From contig JAPNXP010000003.1 in the NCBI GenBank assembly GCA_028753945.1, positions 3,286,001-3,350,000 on the forward strand: a stretch of DNA of 64,000 bases. Direction: 5' to 3'. Positions 24,167 through 35,258 of the stretch are shown in pieces. The translations under genes were made by a program, and so were the position numbers. This stretch comes from Hexactinellida sp. DTS-2022 (taxonomy: Eukaryota; Porifera; Hexactinellida). The notes below the pieces were generated by a model that was not told the origin of the DNA, ran no database searches, and worked only from the letters and a program-made list of their open reading frames with translations. How positions within the stretch are numbered: the first letter of the stretch is position 1; each line of letters opens with the position of its first letter.

Positions 24167-24715
24167 GTAATATGATATGTCCCACAGAATCGTGATGTAC
24201 AACGGTCCTTATTAATGTAAGACTGTAGACTCTCGTAAATACAAACACGGATAAGGCAGACATATTAATTTCACCATCCTATCAAATGAATACTAATGAC
24301 TTTGGTTTATTTAATACGAATTTCGGTTATTGCGAACTAAATCTGACAGTCCCCCATGGATCGTATGAACGAGAGTTTACATTACTGTAACTATTTCCCT
24401 TTCCCTCTCAATAATGTCAATCAGAACGACATTCATTGGGATCTTGACTTCTCGACAATAATTGAAACATTTGCATGTCAAAAAATCCGAAACGTTGCAG
24501 TTGAAAATTAGATATGCCAATTCTAGTGACCCTTAGTAATATTTTATATAAAAATTATTTCCAATAAACAAAAATTCCCTCTATTTTTGGGATAATCTTT
24601 CGTTTCATATCTTGAGTGGGGCCCCTGAACCTTGGGGGCCCTGAGGCACGTGCCCCCCCGTGTCCCTTGGTTAAACCGCCTCTGTATGTGCCTATTATTA
24701 GGGAATCCGGCCCTG

Positions 24716-25800
24716 ACTAATTCTAGATCTTTTAATTCGTGTTTATGTGCAGTACATAACTGACACGATGCGCCACCAGCTCCGCTTAGAATACCAGACA
24801 TCTTCCCATCGAGCATACAACAGCTGATTTTAACACGAACAACACCTTCAGGAAACTTTATTCCATCTTGCTCAATGACTGATACTTCTGGATTAATGAA
24901 ATTTGTCATAATGAATTTAACGTTCTCATAACATTCTTTCTGGGCCAATAATACAACTGGACTTACGCCAAATGAAGAATTAGGTGAGTTGTTTTTCCAT
25001 ATTTGCATGTTACTCGAGTTGTGTATGGATAAAATTTTGAATGCGAATAAGATAAAATTTTCGAACTTGGGGTTGGATTGAGTTGGTAATTATTATAAAT
25101 CTGATGACAACCAGAACCATCGAGGCCGTCAGCAATTTTTACTGATAAAGGGAATTCAAAATCAAGGATCGGAGGTAATGTTTGAAATAGACGTAATAAA
25201 CTCTGGAATAAAATCCTTCTATAAGATAGTGAGATCCCGATAGTAACATTATGGACATTGTTTACATAGGTTAACTCGTTAACTAGAACGGCATCCTTAC
25301 GATATTCAGCAAGTTTAGAATAAGATTGAAATATTATGTCCTCTGATTTACAAATTAACCGAAAAGATGTATATTTTTGCATACCAATTTCGAGAAGATC
25401 AAGCAAGAACGTTGATTTATCTATGGACATAATTTTCGATTTATCTGCAAATGTCCCCTTTGAAATGATTTCCTTGCAGAAGTTTGCCGTGCTTACATCC
25501 TTAGTCTCGTTAGAAATAAGTTGAAGCGCTTGAGCGGCTATGGTTTTGGCACTAACATCCTCTTTCTCAGCTATTTGACGGATTAGTTGCAATACTGGCG
25601 CTAATCTAGTTCTCAATCCCTTGAGGGTTAACTTTGATAAGTCCTTTCGTATTTCTGCTGATAAGTCAACGGTAAAGATCGTATTGTCAGCTGAAGGCAT
25701 TTTCTCCGCAGGTTGTTTAACTCTAGGAGAGTAAAACATCAACTCCTCCCAGGTGCATAAATTACTTTTCTTTACAAAGCTCTCTCTTCCCGATTTGAGA
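24716..25800 (-). pseudogene. RAG1/Transib-superfamily-like transposase fragment
   Basis: About 260 codons open on the minus strand from near 25742, then one frame change near 25045 and continuation to 24716. The first part has IADGLDGSGCHQIYN, resembling the block around the first catalytic Asp of RAG1-like/Transib transposases. The second has IWKNNSPNSSF, then a CMLDGKMSG block, then ILSGAGGASCQLCTA with a CxxC pair. In this superfamily a DGK motif followed by Cys-x2-Cys marks the second acidic block and the zinc-binding insertion. The C-terminal part with the catalytic Glu is absent, cut by element X. An N-terminal frame extends upstream (TWEELMFYSPRV). No RSS-like ends were found. The family call is by motif and needs a profile search. 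Confidence 0.6.
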
Positions 25801-26545
25801 TCGCGAAACTTTCGAGTAATGAAATGAAATTCGCAATCCGGCTGTTGGAATATGTTAAGTTATTCCTCAGAAGCAGCTCTGATTGATGGTTTAGAGTTTA
25901 AAAGTTTAAAAGCCTCTTTGTTATTCATTCTATAATATCAACAGTCAAACAATGTTAAAATTTGATCAATTTTGAATTTTTTTATTTTAAACATTTTAAG
26001 AAATTTATTAGTGACTTCTAGAAAATTGGGCAGAAGGGCCTCGGGGCGGCTTGGTGCGGTCCGATAAAATATACTAAATTAAAGTTAAACCAATTAGCTA
26101 TTATAATAAAAATTAAAAACATCTGCTCACGACTACTCACCAATATTTTTCACACTAAATAGGCAAAATAATTGTGTCCGATTTTGTTCAACATCATTGA
26201 GAGTACACAGAAAATTTTCAGAGAATTTGCTTACGACTCTCTCTTCGTATATTTATATACTAGCATAAATGTCAAAGGAATAAGAATATCATATCCGCCT
26301 TTACGTTGCTATGTAATTAAATATCAGTTTATAAATAGAATCCAACAGTTGTGAAACATCAAACTTTCACTATGAAAATTGTTTATCAAGTTAGTAATTA
26401 ATCAACACACAAGTGAAGAACCTGAAGTACTATGACAATGAAAAGTAGGATTTATAGGTTTTAGACAAAGCGGAATAAGAATATAATAATATCAAAGCCA
26501 TTCAGGAGTTTGAAAAATTACACTAATTCTCCATAATAACCCACT
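25801..26545. other. Unassigned sequence between two transposase pseudogenes
   Basis: Nothing recognised apart from a short GC-rich run near 26036-26066. The 5' end of the P-type element must lie somewhere here, but its terminal repeat was not identified. Confidence 0.4.
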
Positions 26546-29038
26546 GTGTATATACCTGTGTTCAAGATGCCACAGAAGCCGGATGAACTGAGACATGCTT
26601 GGTCACGAGCGCTACACAGAGATGATATAGATGAACTAAAAGTCGTGTACGTGTGCTCAAAACATTTTAGAGAAGATGAAGTCGAAACAACACACAAAGT
26701 TCCCAATGGAGACGGAAGTTATCGAGAAATACCAAGAAACCGTCCTAAGCTGAAAGATGGAGCTGTGCCAACTATTTTACCAAGATGTCCACTGTACTAT
26801 TCATCTCATACTGCCACCAAACGCACACTTCTATCTCTAGAGGACAAGGATGACGAACTTCTCTATCAAGCAGTTAAACTAAGTCTAGAGTCAGATGTCG
26901 AAGAGAATGAAAAGTTTTAAATTCCACAGTTTCCATGATTTACAAGCTAAGTTACTCTTACTCTAAATTTCTAGTATATGGTCTACGTGGTATCCCGACG
27001 AATATACATTAATTTTTATGCGTCCAAGTTAGATAGTTGTAAGATTGAAGTTAATACGTACTTATCGGTAAATTTTGACTTGTCCGTCAAAGTTTATCAT
27101 AAGGGTGTAAATCTTCCAATTTCTATCGTGACGCTATGTGATGTTTCGACAAATTGATACGCTTCTAATTGAAATTTCTATTCCGCCATCTGCACCCAAA
27201 TCTCTGAGAATATTTCCACTAATTTTGATAACACATCTCATATCGCATCTGCGGAAAGTCATATCGAACAAGTTATTGATAACATGTACGACGGTGAATC
27301 TGATGATGACTTGGTTCCTTGTCCTGAAGTTTCAAGGCTCCAGTTTGTTCTTTGACAGCTTCGAAATAGTCTTGTTCCAAAAAAGAGGCGAAGGTATAAC
27401 GTATTGACGCAGATCTTAGCTCTTAAAACACATCTCATTTCTCCTGCTTCTTATCACTATCTTCAGAGCATGTCTTGCATTTCTCTTCCTCATTCCAATA
27501 CCTTACAAAAATTGTATTCATCCTTTGGACTTGAAAATGAATTCTTTATGTTTCTTAAGGAATCCACACATTCCTTTTCTCAGGAACAGAGGCATGTCAT
27601 TATTCAAATGGATGAAATTCACGTGAAATCTGATTGCTTCAAACCTCGATCCAGATAATCCTACAAAGACCAAATCGCTAAGATGGTGTCGAGTCTGTAA
27701 AAGAAATGGTCTTGTATTGTTCGTCTACTCCCATGTGCTTCTGTAAAAGCTGATAAGTTATTCGACACTATCAAATCTTGTATTCATGATGTTGAAGATT
27801 ATGGCTTGTTGGTTGAAATCATCTCCACTGACAACTATCCCCTTAATGTGAAACTTTCAAATTGTTTTCCCCTAATAGAAAGCTGGAGACTCGAGTACCA
27901 GACCCTTGTGATATACGCAGAGGTCTTTTCCTTACATTTGACTTCGTACATATTCTGAAGACTATTCGCAATAATTGGTTATATCAACAAACTGATAATA
28001 AGCTCTTTTCGTATCCTGATTTGAACTGTTTTTCTATTGACCGATGCGCCATTGAAAATCTGTCATGCTTCATTCCATGATATCCGTATACTATATAATT
28101 CTGAGAGAGATAGCCTTGCTAAACTTGCCCCTAGTTTGACTTCTAAGGCTTGTTATCCATCCAATTTAGAACGTCAAAATGTTAAGTTGGTCCTAAAAGT
28201 AGTACACGAATCACAATTGCTGCTCTAGCTATCCAGGATGAGCAGCGTTCTCCTACATTCAAATGCAACTTTCCTATCTCTCTGGAAAATTTTCAATATC
28301 AATATGCCATATAAACATATCAGGTTGAACGACCCATTGTCTAATGATTCTAATCCAATAAGATTTAACGATGTGCGTTTTCTCTTACTGACTAGGATTG
28401 TCTATTGGCTAGAAGCTTGGGAGTCACTGTCTGGGAAAGGTGGCAAATTAAGCAAGCAGACGTTTACCAGCTTCAAACATGCATGCCTCGTGTTGCCACA
28501 GATAGCAAATTTTCTAACCCAGGACTGTTGGTTTTCATACCTCTTGACATCTTTCTTGCAGACTGATCCCTTGGAACATTATTTTGGACTATATCGTATG
28601 ATGTCAGGAGCTAATTATCATGTTTCCTATCTTCAGATCTTAGAATCTGAACGTCGTCTTAAAGTATCCAATCTACTACGTATATTTTCCAATCAGAATG
28701 ATTCTAGTACTTCTTTGCAAGAGTTCATTCAATCATTTTCACCATCGGATAGCGCAGATTCTACCAGTGAAGTTGACCATGATCCTTTCTTGAGCGCTAT
28801 ATCAGACCTCTCAGCCATTGACTGTAAATTTCATGTACTTCAGTCATTAGCCTTTATTGCTGGCTATTCAGTACATCAATACTTTAAACGTAGTCAACCA
28901 TGTCGTATATGCAGGGTTTCTTTGACTATTGAAAGAGATTTACTCTTCGATGAATCTGATACTATATCTAAGTTCAAACTATTAGAACTCTCTGATCGCG
29001 GAGGTTTGAAATATTCATCGGAGGTAGTCCTATAATCT
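26546..29038 (+). pseudogene. P-element transposase with THAP domain (THAP9-like), frame-broken
   Basis: 26546-26920 encodes a THAP domain lacking its first Cys pair: FKMPQKPDELRHAWSRAL, VCSKHF, then RPKLKDGAVPTILP. Further on, 27404-27658 contains SFGLENEFFMFLKE and VIIQMDEIHVKSD, where the Asp of MDEIHVK fits the first catalytic Asp of P transposases. 28238-29035 is a 265-codon open stretch with QTDPLEHYFGLYRMMSG and ILESERRL, the conserved C-terminal block of THAP9/P elements. Frame changes and stops between 26920 and 28240 prevent a full product. Inverted repeats and the 8-bp duplication were not located. It lies inside the Ginger-like element, between the two OTU halves. Confidence 0.85.
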
Positions 29039-31213
29039 ATTGTCACTGTTTGGAAAATCTATATTTGCATAGAAAATGATAGCGAACTAATGGAGATATT
29101 TGTGAAGGTCATTGTAGAAAAATTCTTGTTGACATATCTATGAATGTATTATTAGATGCTGATGGTTGTCAATTATGGAGAGAGAAGTTTTCATGGTTCC
29201 CATGTCCTTCAGAAGGTTGTATTCGTAGCTGGGAATTGTTTCTTAGCGAATAAGGATAAAAATTACAATTCTATGGTGATTTTCAAGAATACTGAGAAGC
29301 GAAAGTTTAAAAACTTCCATTAAATCATACGTATTCATGTGTATATTCTTAGTTGATTTGATTTGTCTATGCTTAATTGGAACCACAAATATATTTTATC
29401 ATTTTACAATAGGTAACAGAAAGATTTAGTGATGTTCCCGTCAGAAAAATAAATTAGTGTAATTATGAGAAGTTCGATGCTGTTGCGAGATTTTTGATGA
29501 AACTAATGAGTGATGAATGTACCGTGTTGCCTCTTATAATGTATTTGTGACCTGTAATTGTAAAATTATGTATATAACTATAAATATATGTTGAATTATA
29601 TATTAATATTAAATCAGCTGTATTCAATTTTAGTATGCTTATGGGGTGGAAACCGTATTATCAGTGATATGATGGTTCTAAAGCTTTTAGAAAGGTTTAA
29701 CTGACTAAAAATATACATCTTCTCTAAATTTTCCATTGCCTGTATTTTATCGTTTATATCGGCTAACCCATCCCTGGTCCAAAATCCACATTTTGATGTT
29801 AGGCTTTATGTATAGTAGGCTATGACCAAACCAAATTTGTATTAACACATGGTGTGAGGGTCTGTCAAATCAATTATGAATAAAGGAATTATATTCCCAT
29901 TCAATTCTAATGTAGCTATTAGGCTGGAATCACATATATTGAATGAGGCGGTAATACTCTTAGTTTAGGATATGCATGTGTGCCATATACATTCTTAGTT
30001 CAACTAGACTAGATTTTTCTCTACTCTGTAAAAAAAAAACTAATTTGATTCGAATATTTCATTTGTGAAATTTGTTTGACTATTGCCTACTAAACGGTAA
30101 TCAGGCATACAGGGAAGAATGGATCAGAAATGAAGCGACTTCGGTTTACTATACGAGATAGAGGGTCAGATAGTGAAACTGCTCATAATACAAATCATTG
30201 GATAAATTCTCTGTTATTGATGATACAGAATCGAGCTATTTTATGGTACAGCTGAAATTTATTGAGCTATTAATATGAGAATTGTGATTTCCCAAACAAA
30301 TTACACTGTGTAACATGTTTATTTAATATCAGTGATATTTTTAGGAGGGCAAGGTCGCGAAGCGGACGTTTATTGTGTTGCGCAGTGTCTAACACGAACG
30401 AACAAAGGTCGCGAATCGACCGAGACCGAAGGGCACGTATCGAATTAAATAATAAATATCACAGAAAAAATGTGATCCACCAGCATATTTGTATTTATAA
30501 TTTGCTTCATTCCCTTATTTCTTCACTGTTCAAAGAATTGAACTTTCAAGAAATCGATGTGGAATCTGCGATTAAAGATTACGCAAGTAAAACTGGTAAT
30601 TCAGCTTTATAATGTACAAAAATATTTTTGTTACCGAATGAATAAAATCTGTTTGACTTGTATTAATTGTTAAGTAGGTAGGCCTATCAAAATAATTCAG
30701 CTCCAGGCCTACTAGTCCCTTAATCCGGCCCTTTTTGTTCCGGGCCATATCAGCAATATTAACAGGATCTCAATCTAGTTATGCAAACTTCGTGCTGAAA
30801 TATGTCGTTAAATAGTAGTACAGGGCAGGGCCGGCGACAGAAATTATGGGCCCCCTGGTAAGATTTCTGGCCGGGCCCCTCCACATCCTCCGACCAGGAT
30901 TGAATTTTTATAATTCCCGAAACATTAGACAAAAATAAATTGCAACTCGAAACAAATTCCCAATTAGACGAAAATTTCAGTAAAGATAGAACAAAAATAA
31001 TATAATTGTAAATAATATAATTGGTCAAGTAAAAGAAATTTTTGTTAGAAAAAATATAGGATTTCTCAATGAGTCAAGCTTAGCAAAAACTAATAATATG
31101 GTTTCAACCAATGAAATACGATTAGTAACAATTTATTAGTGACACATTGGATCCTTTGTGATATACTGTATATTGTGCAGGCCCGTAGCACGCCAACATT
31201 TATTGGTGCGGCT
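29039..31213. other. Rest of the second nested block in the Ginger-like element
   Basis: Mostly unassigned. An H-family tail occurs at about 30350-30445 (gcgaagcgg, cgaccgagaccgaaggg), and GC-rich transposon-end-like words at 30710-30745 (ccggccctttttgttccggg) and 30828-30895 (cagggccggcgacag). A short open stretch at 30470-30612 ends KDYASKTGNSAL; it was not recognised. Confidence 0.4.
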
Positions 31214-31223
31214 ACAGGGTGCC

Positions 31224-31507
31224 AACTTCATATCGCGATACCTAGAAACAAAATTTGAAAACAATTCACCTGCTGAATATTTGAAAATTATCTAATGGAC
31301 GGCAACATGACTTGGGGTACAGATGTTGAGATAGTGGCTTTGGCCGATATGCTCGGCGTAGATGTTTTCGTCTCCAGTATGCACATTGATATCAAGAAAA
31401 TAGAGAGTCAATCAACTTGGTATAGGTACCACTCTAGCCACAACGGTTACACCACTCCCGCTATATATTTGGTTAACCGCTCTAACCACTACCAAACCTG
31501 CCATTGA
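31224..31507 (+). pseudogene. OTU peptidase C-terminal half of the Ginger-like element
   Basis: 31224-31292 reads NFISRYLETKFENNS and, after a one-base frame change near 31292, continues as MTWGTDVEIVALADMLGVDV and AIYLVNRSNHYQ, ending at TGA 31505-31507. WGxxxEIxALAxxLxxxxxV followed by NHY is the C-terminal half of OTU domains, with the His as catalytic residue. Only about 20 residues are missing between GDGNCLF at 22297 and this block, so the two were once one domain now separated by 8.9 kb of insertions. Confidence 0.8.
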
Positions 31508-31956
31508 TTTAAATAATTTCCGCTATTCTTCATTCTTTGATTCGTATAGCTTTAGTGATGCAATTATCATTGAATAAAAGTTCATATAGTATTATGTGCT
31601 TAATAATATACTGTACTATGAATACAAATTTATAGTCGTTCAAATACTTATGGGCTATGGCCAGGTAGTGCATTTTAAAAGCTATTAAACCAAGGGTCCA
31701 TAATGGGTTAGTAAATGGGCTTGTTGGCCATTTACTTTTAATGCAATTAAGCTAAAAATAAAAGCTGGGAGTCAATTGATGATGTAATAAAACAAAGAAA
31801 TGCCATATTTCCCAAAAAAATTTCAAACGGTAGACGCATGGAACATTAAATCGATGTAATGTAATTCAGTTAAAAAAGAAAAGATATTAAAATTATTACC
31901 TGTATATACAATTTCTCAGTGATTTATAGTAAGTATGATGAGGTATTAGCTTTGAT
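31508..31956. other. Ginger-like element 3' internal sequence
   Basis: Non-coding, AT-rich. No motif recognised between the OTU stop and the right terminal repeat. Confidence 0.5.
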
Positions 31957-32100
31957 TGAAGAATGCTTCATCATGCAATAGGAACTACAAGTTGAGGAAG
32001 TCATACAAAGAAGTTGTAGAATAGTTATTGGTAGTTAAACTGTCATGGCTGGAATATCTATGGTTATACTAATACAAGGTAGTAAAACTGTCATACAACA
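31957..32100 (-). repeat. Ginger-like right terminal inverted repeat
   Basis: Complement of the left repeat, ending ctgtcatacaaca directly before GGCC (32101-32104). It contains ggtagttaaactgtcatggc and lacks the 17-bp duplication present in the left copy. Confidence 0.85.
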
Positions 32101-32620
32101 GGCCTAAATAGTAAAATTTAACAATGTTAAATTTTAGTGATTACGTCATCATGCGATAATGAGTAAGCATATTGGCAATCTGGTGTGACCAACGTGTCCG
32201 CATCAATAATGTATATGAACTATTAAATTTTCAGATTTTTATCTCTTAGAGGGCGGGAATTATGTGCGGTTAAGTGAATTTTCAGGGTTCTCGAAATGTG
32301 ACAATGACGTCATAACTTGTCGAGGTAGGAGAAATTTTTAGTGGAAACCTCAACTTGTTGGCGGGTGCCAAAAGTTACCCCTATATGCCAAAAATCACAT
32401 TTGAAAACCGTCCAGTTTCTACAATAAACTCGGCATACAAACAAATATATATATACACACATAAAGGTTTGTGTTTTAATAGTACGAGCCCTTCGGTCTC
32501 GGTCGCTTCGCGACGGATCACTTTCTCACAAAAGTCGCTTCGCGACTTTTGTTTGTTCGTGTTACACACTACGCAACACAATTAATTAACGGCCGCTTCG
32601 CGGCCTCACTTTCCTCAAAT
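32101..32620 (+). repeat. H-family repeat, right part split by the Ginger insertion
   Basis: Resumes at GGCC with taaatagtaaaatttaac, then attacgtcatcatgcgataa, caaaagttacccctatatg, and the tail cgagcccttcggtctcgg. Three perfect hairpins with TTC loops follow: gtcgc-ttc-gcgac, acaaaagtcgc-ttc-gcgacttttgt (32528-32552) and ggccgc-ttc-gcggcc. Confidence 0.8.
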
Positions 32621-32914
32621 ATCACTCATATTAAACCTGTGATTTGTAAAATAAAGGTACTCAATTCAGTATGCTGCTATTTGGGACCCAAGTATGTCAA
32701 CTAATTAATTAATTCATTCATTTTATTTACTAACCCAGGATTTACTGCATAGTAAATTGTTTGATTATTATTTAATTTGCTGCATCATCAATATGTAATT
32801 TATTATGCAGAAGATATAGGTATAGTAAATAGTTGAATTACTTTGATAGTAATATTATGGATACTTATGTGATTGACGTAAGCAAATAATACATCAATCA
32901 CCAATAAACTGATA

Positions 32915-33450
32915 GAAGCCAAACTGGATTATTACACTTGTACTTTGCTATACCTGTGTTGGTACGATACACTATTTATGGTTGATTAGTTTAGGGACTA
33001 ATTAATTAACTGTATCACAATCAGAAGAAAAATGTGAATTCGTGAACTGCTATCAGGTGTAGAAATTTAGTGTACGTCTAATGCTTTGAATTTTCTACAG
33101 ATCGGAGAAAAATTGGAAAGTTAGTACAAAATATCAGTTTTTCGCAACTGTGACGTCATAATCCCGTTATTTTGTTTCAAAACCCAATAGATCGTTGTCG
33201 CAGTACAAAAATACTCCTGTATACAAATTTTAAGCTTTCTGGGACTCATAGTCTTTCCAATCAATTCTGGACAAACACACAAACAAACACACAGACAACA
33301 ATTCCGCTTTTAATATACGAGCCCTTCGGTCTCGGTCGCTTCGCGACGGTTCACTCTCTCACAAAAGTCGCTTCGCGACTTTTGTTCGTTCGTGTTAGGC
33401 ACTACGCAATACAATTAACGGCCGCTTCGCGGCCTTTCCCTCCCCAAAAG
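32915..33450 (+). repeat. H-family relative with the same tail
   Basis: Body from aaactggattattacac to ttctggacaaacacacaa, followed by the tail cgagcccttcggtctcgg, acaaaagtcgcttcgcg and ggccgcttcgcggcc. The body is repeated without the tail at 39085-39480. A further partial body (gtgacaatgacgtcataat, tcaatcaactctgaac) is at about 33780-34010. Confidence 0.75.
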
Positions 33451-34236
33451 CAATCACATTAATAATGAGTTTTAGTAGCTCATTAAATTTCAGTTGCACG
33501 ATAAGAAAGCTCGAATCAAAATAATACTAAAAGAAAAACAGGCAATGGAATAGACAAATGATTGATTGGTTAAACGAATTTATTTTCAATCAATCAGATT
33601 GCAGCCTCAGAAAATATTTCTATTATGCACAATTCACAAATATGCTTGCTCATTTTCCAATCACAAGTATTTTCTAATTATTACGTCATCATGATAATGC
33701 ATAAAATTGGAAAATGAGCAAGCATAATTGTAATTTTGGTGGGAGATATGTAGGTGCTATTAATATACATATTGTATTAAATTTTCACGTTTCTATCTCT
33801 CATGGAGCGTGAGTTATAAGCTAATAGGTGGATTTTCACATTTTGGAAAAGGTGACAATGACGTCATAATTCCATGGTAGGTGTGAATTTTGGTTCAAGA
33901 CTCGAACTTGTCCGAGCCATACCCAAAATACCCCTGCATGACAAAAATCAGCCCCGTGGGTCTTGTAGTCTATTCAATCAACTCTGAACATAGAAATATA
34001 TACATATTTATAACGACTATTTGTGTGAAAATGACCTTTAGGTGACGTGGTAAAAGGTCAAAAGTGTAATTAATTAATTTCTCATCCCTCAAAATCCCAT
34101 GTTAGACACCAAGATGAAGGTTCTAGCATGTGTACAACCCAAGATATGATGGGACCCAAGTTCCGCAATCCCAGATTGTCAGATACTAGTCCTTCTATTA
34201 AAGGAGTCCGTGGTTAGTACTATAGACACGTTATAT

Positions 34237-34251
34237 TGGTAGCAGAGAGTA
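34237..34251 (+). other. Probable primer-binding site
   Basis: TGGTAGCAGAGAG starts directly after the putative 5' LTR end. TGG-initial words complementary to tRNA 3' ends at this place prime minus-strand synthesis in Ty3 elements. The tRNA was not identified. Confidence 0.6.
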
Positions 34252-34263
34252 AACTAAAAAAAA

Positions 34264-35170
34264 ATGGCAGCTAATGTACATTTGGATAAATTTGAAGATG
34301 GCGATATTGAGAATTTTCTAGAACATGTCGACATATGTACAATAGCAAACGAATGGGGAGGAGAAAAGAAAGCAGCAATGTTAGCAACGAGTTTGAGAGG
34401 AGAAGCATTGGAGGTATATAAAACACTGAACAGAGAAGAGAGAAAAGAATACGAAACTGTGAGGGATACACTATTAAATGCTTTTAGACCTGAGGATATT
34501 AGGTTCACATCATTGAGCAAGTTCCATGACAGGGGTATGCTTCCGAATGAGACTCCCCAAAGGTATCTGTACGAGCTAAAGGACTTGTTAAGGAAGGCTT
34601 TTCCAGAGATGGATAATGCAGCGAGGGAACCATTGTTATTTGAACAGTATATTCGAGGTTTACCAAAATCAATTTACAAACAAATTAGAGGTACTCCGGA
34701 AAATCAAAACTTCATTAGAAGCGATGAGAAGAGCACAAGTTCTCGTCAGATTGGATAGTGAATTAGAAAATTTGGATGGGGAAGCAGTGGCTTCAGTCAA
34801 TTTGAAGGAAGAAAACCAAATTAGTTTAAGCAATACTAATAGGAAGGAATGTACGAATTGTGAATTGCGCAACATGGAAGATATAGCAATAGTTGAAAAA
34901 AGAGAAAGTTTTTCAAGAGGGAGAGACCATGGGAATTACATCTCGAGAGAAAGGGACCAGGGGAAGTATTTTTCAAGAGAAAGAAACCAAGAAACTGTTT
35001 TCAAATGTTTTCTGTGTGGAGGAGAAGGTCATTATGCGAGAGATTGTGCAAATAGACGAGGAAGAGGACGAGGCAGAGCGTCAAACCAGATGAGATGCTA
35101 TAGATGTGATAAGCCAGGGCATATCGCTAGATATTGCCAAACAGCCCATTTTGAAAAACATTTAAACTGA
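34264..35170 (+). pseudogene. Ty3/gypsy Gag (capsid and nucleocapsid), one frame change
   Basis: Starts MAANVHLDKFEDGDIENFL. The capsid-like region contains AMLATSLRGEALEVYKTL and RYLYELKDLLRKAFPE. A frame change near 34690-34720 moves the reading to the frame that ends at 35170. That part carries two CCHC knuckles, CFLCGGEGHYARDC and CYRCDKPGHIARYC, preceded by an Arg/Glu-rich repeat (FSRGRD, ISRERD, FSRERN). Knuckles of this type bind RNA during packaging. Confidence 0.85.
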
Positions 35171-35258
35171 AAGGGACAATACGGGAGAGCCGTGATATTG
35201 TCCCAGTAGTTGAAAAGGCTCAAACAGAAACAATAAAGCGTGGAATATTAGAATAAAG

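Larger units (their letters stand above)
23180..24684. mobile_element. hAT MITE with perfect 8-bp duplication
   Basis: Ends CAGGGGCGGATCAAGG and (complement) CAGAGGCGGTTTAACCAAGG, flanked by tatgtgcc on both sides (23172-23179 and 24685-24692). 1505 bp including nested elements. No transposase found. Confidence 0.9.
22299..24715. mobile_element. hAT-like element X cutting the OTU gene
   Basis: The left end cagtgccagattaatgcggg and the right end (complement cagggccggattccctatt) agree at 11 of the first 13 bases. It ends OTU coding on its left and RAG1-like coding on its right. No target duplication is visible, and the flanks belong to different genes, so a deletion or rearrangement must have followed insertion. 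It holds the hAT at 23180-24684. Confidence 0.5.
14328..32100 (+). mobile_element. Ginger-like DNA transposon with integrase and OTU peptidase genes, heavily nested
   Basis: The element starts TGTTGTATGACAG and ends CTGTCATACAACA, is flanked on both sides by GGCC (14324-14327 and 32101-32104), and has ~145-160-bp terminal inverted repeats. Inside, in one orientation, are exons of a Ty3-type integrase and an OTU-type cysteine peptidase. TGT...ACA termini, a 4-bp duplication, a DNA-transposon structure and a gypsy-like integrase are features of the Ginger superfamily; from general knowledge some Ginger1 elements also carry an OTU peptidase. Without the nested blocks (16124-20610 and 22299-31213) and two small MITEs the element would be about 4 kb. 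All coding parts are broken, so it is not autonomous. Confidence 0.85.

Noticed and set aside
30373..30612. 79-codon ORF at 30.4 kb
   Set aside because: Its first third is the H-family tail; the remainder was not recognised and has no start or splice support.
31204..31222. gcccgtagcacgcc facing ggtgcggctacaggg just before the OTU C-terminal half, as a tiny MITE
   Set aside because: The inverted match is imperfect, the unit is about 42 bp long and no duplication is seen; it may be the worn edge of the nested block.
32355..33462. ORFs through cgcttcgcg tails (32355-32585, 33172-33462)
   Set aside because: They read through repeat tails with hairpins and differ between copies; no conserved peptide.
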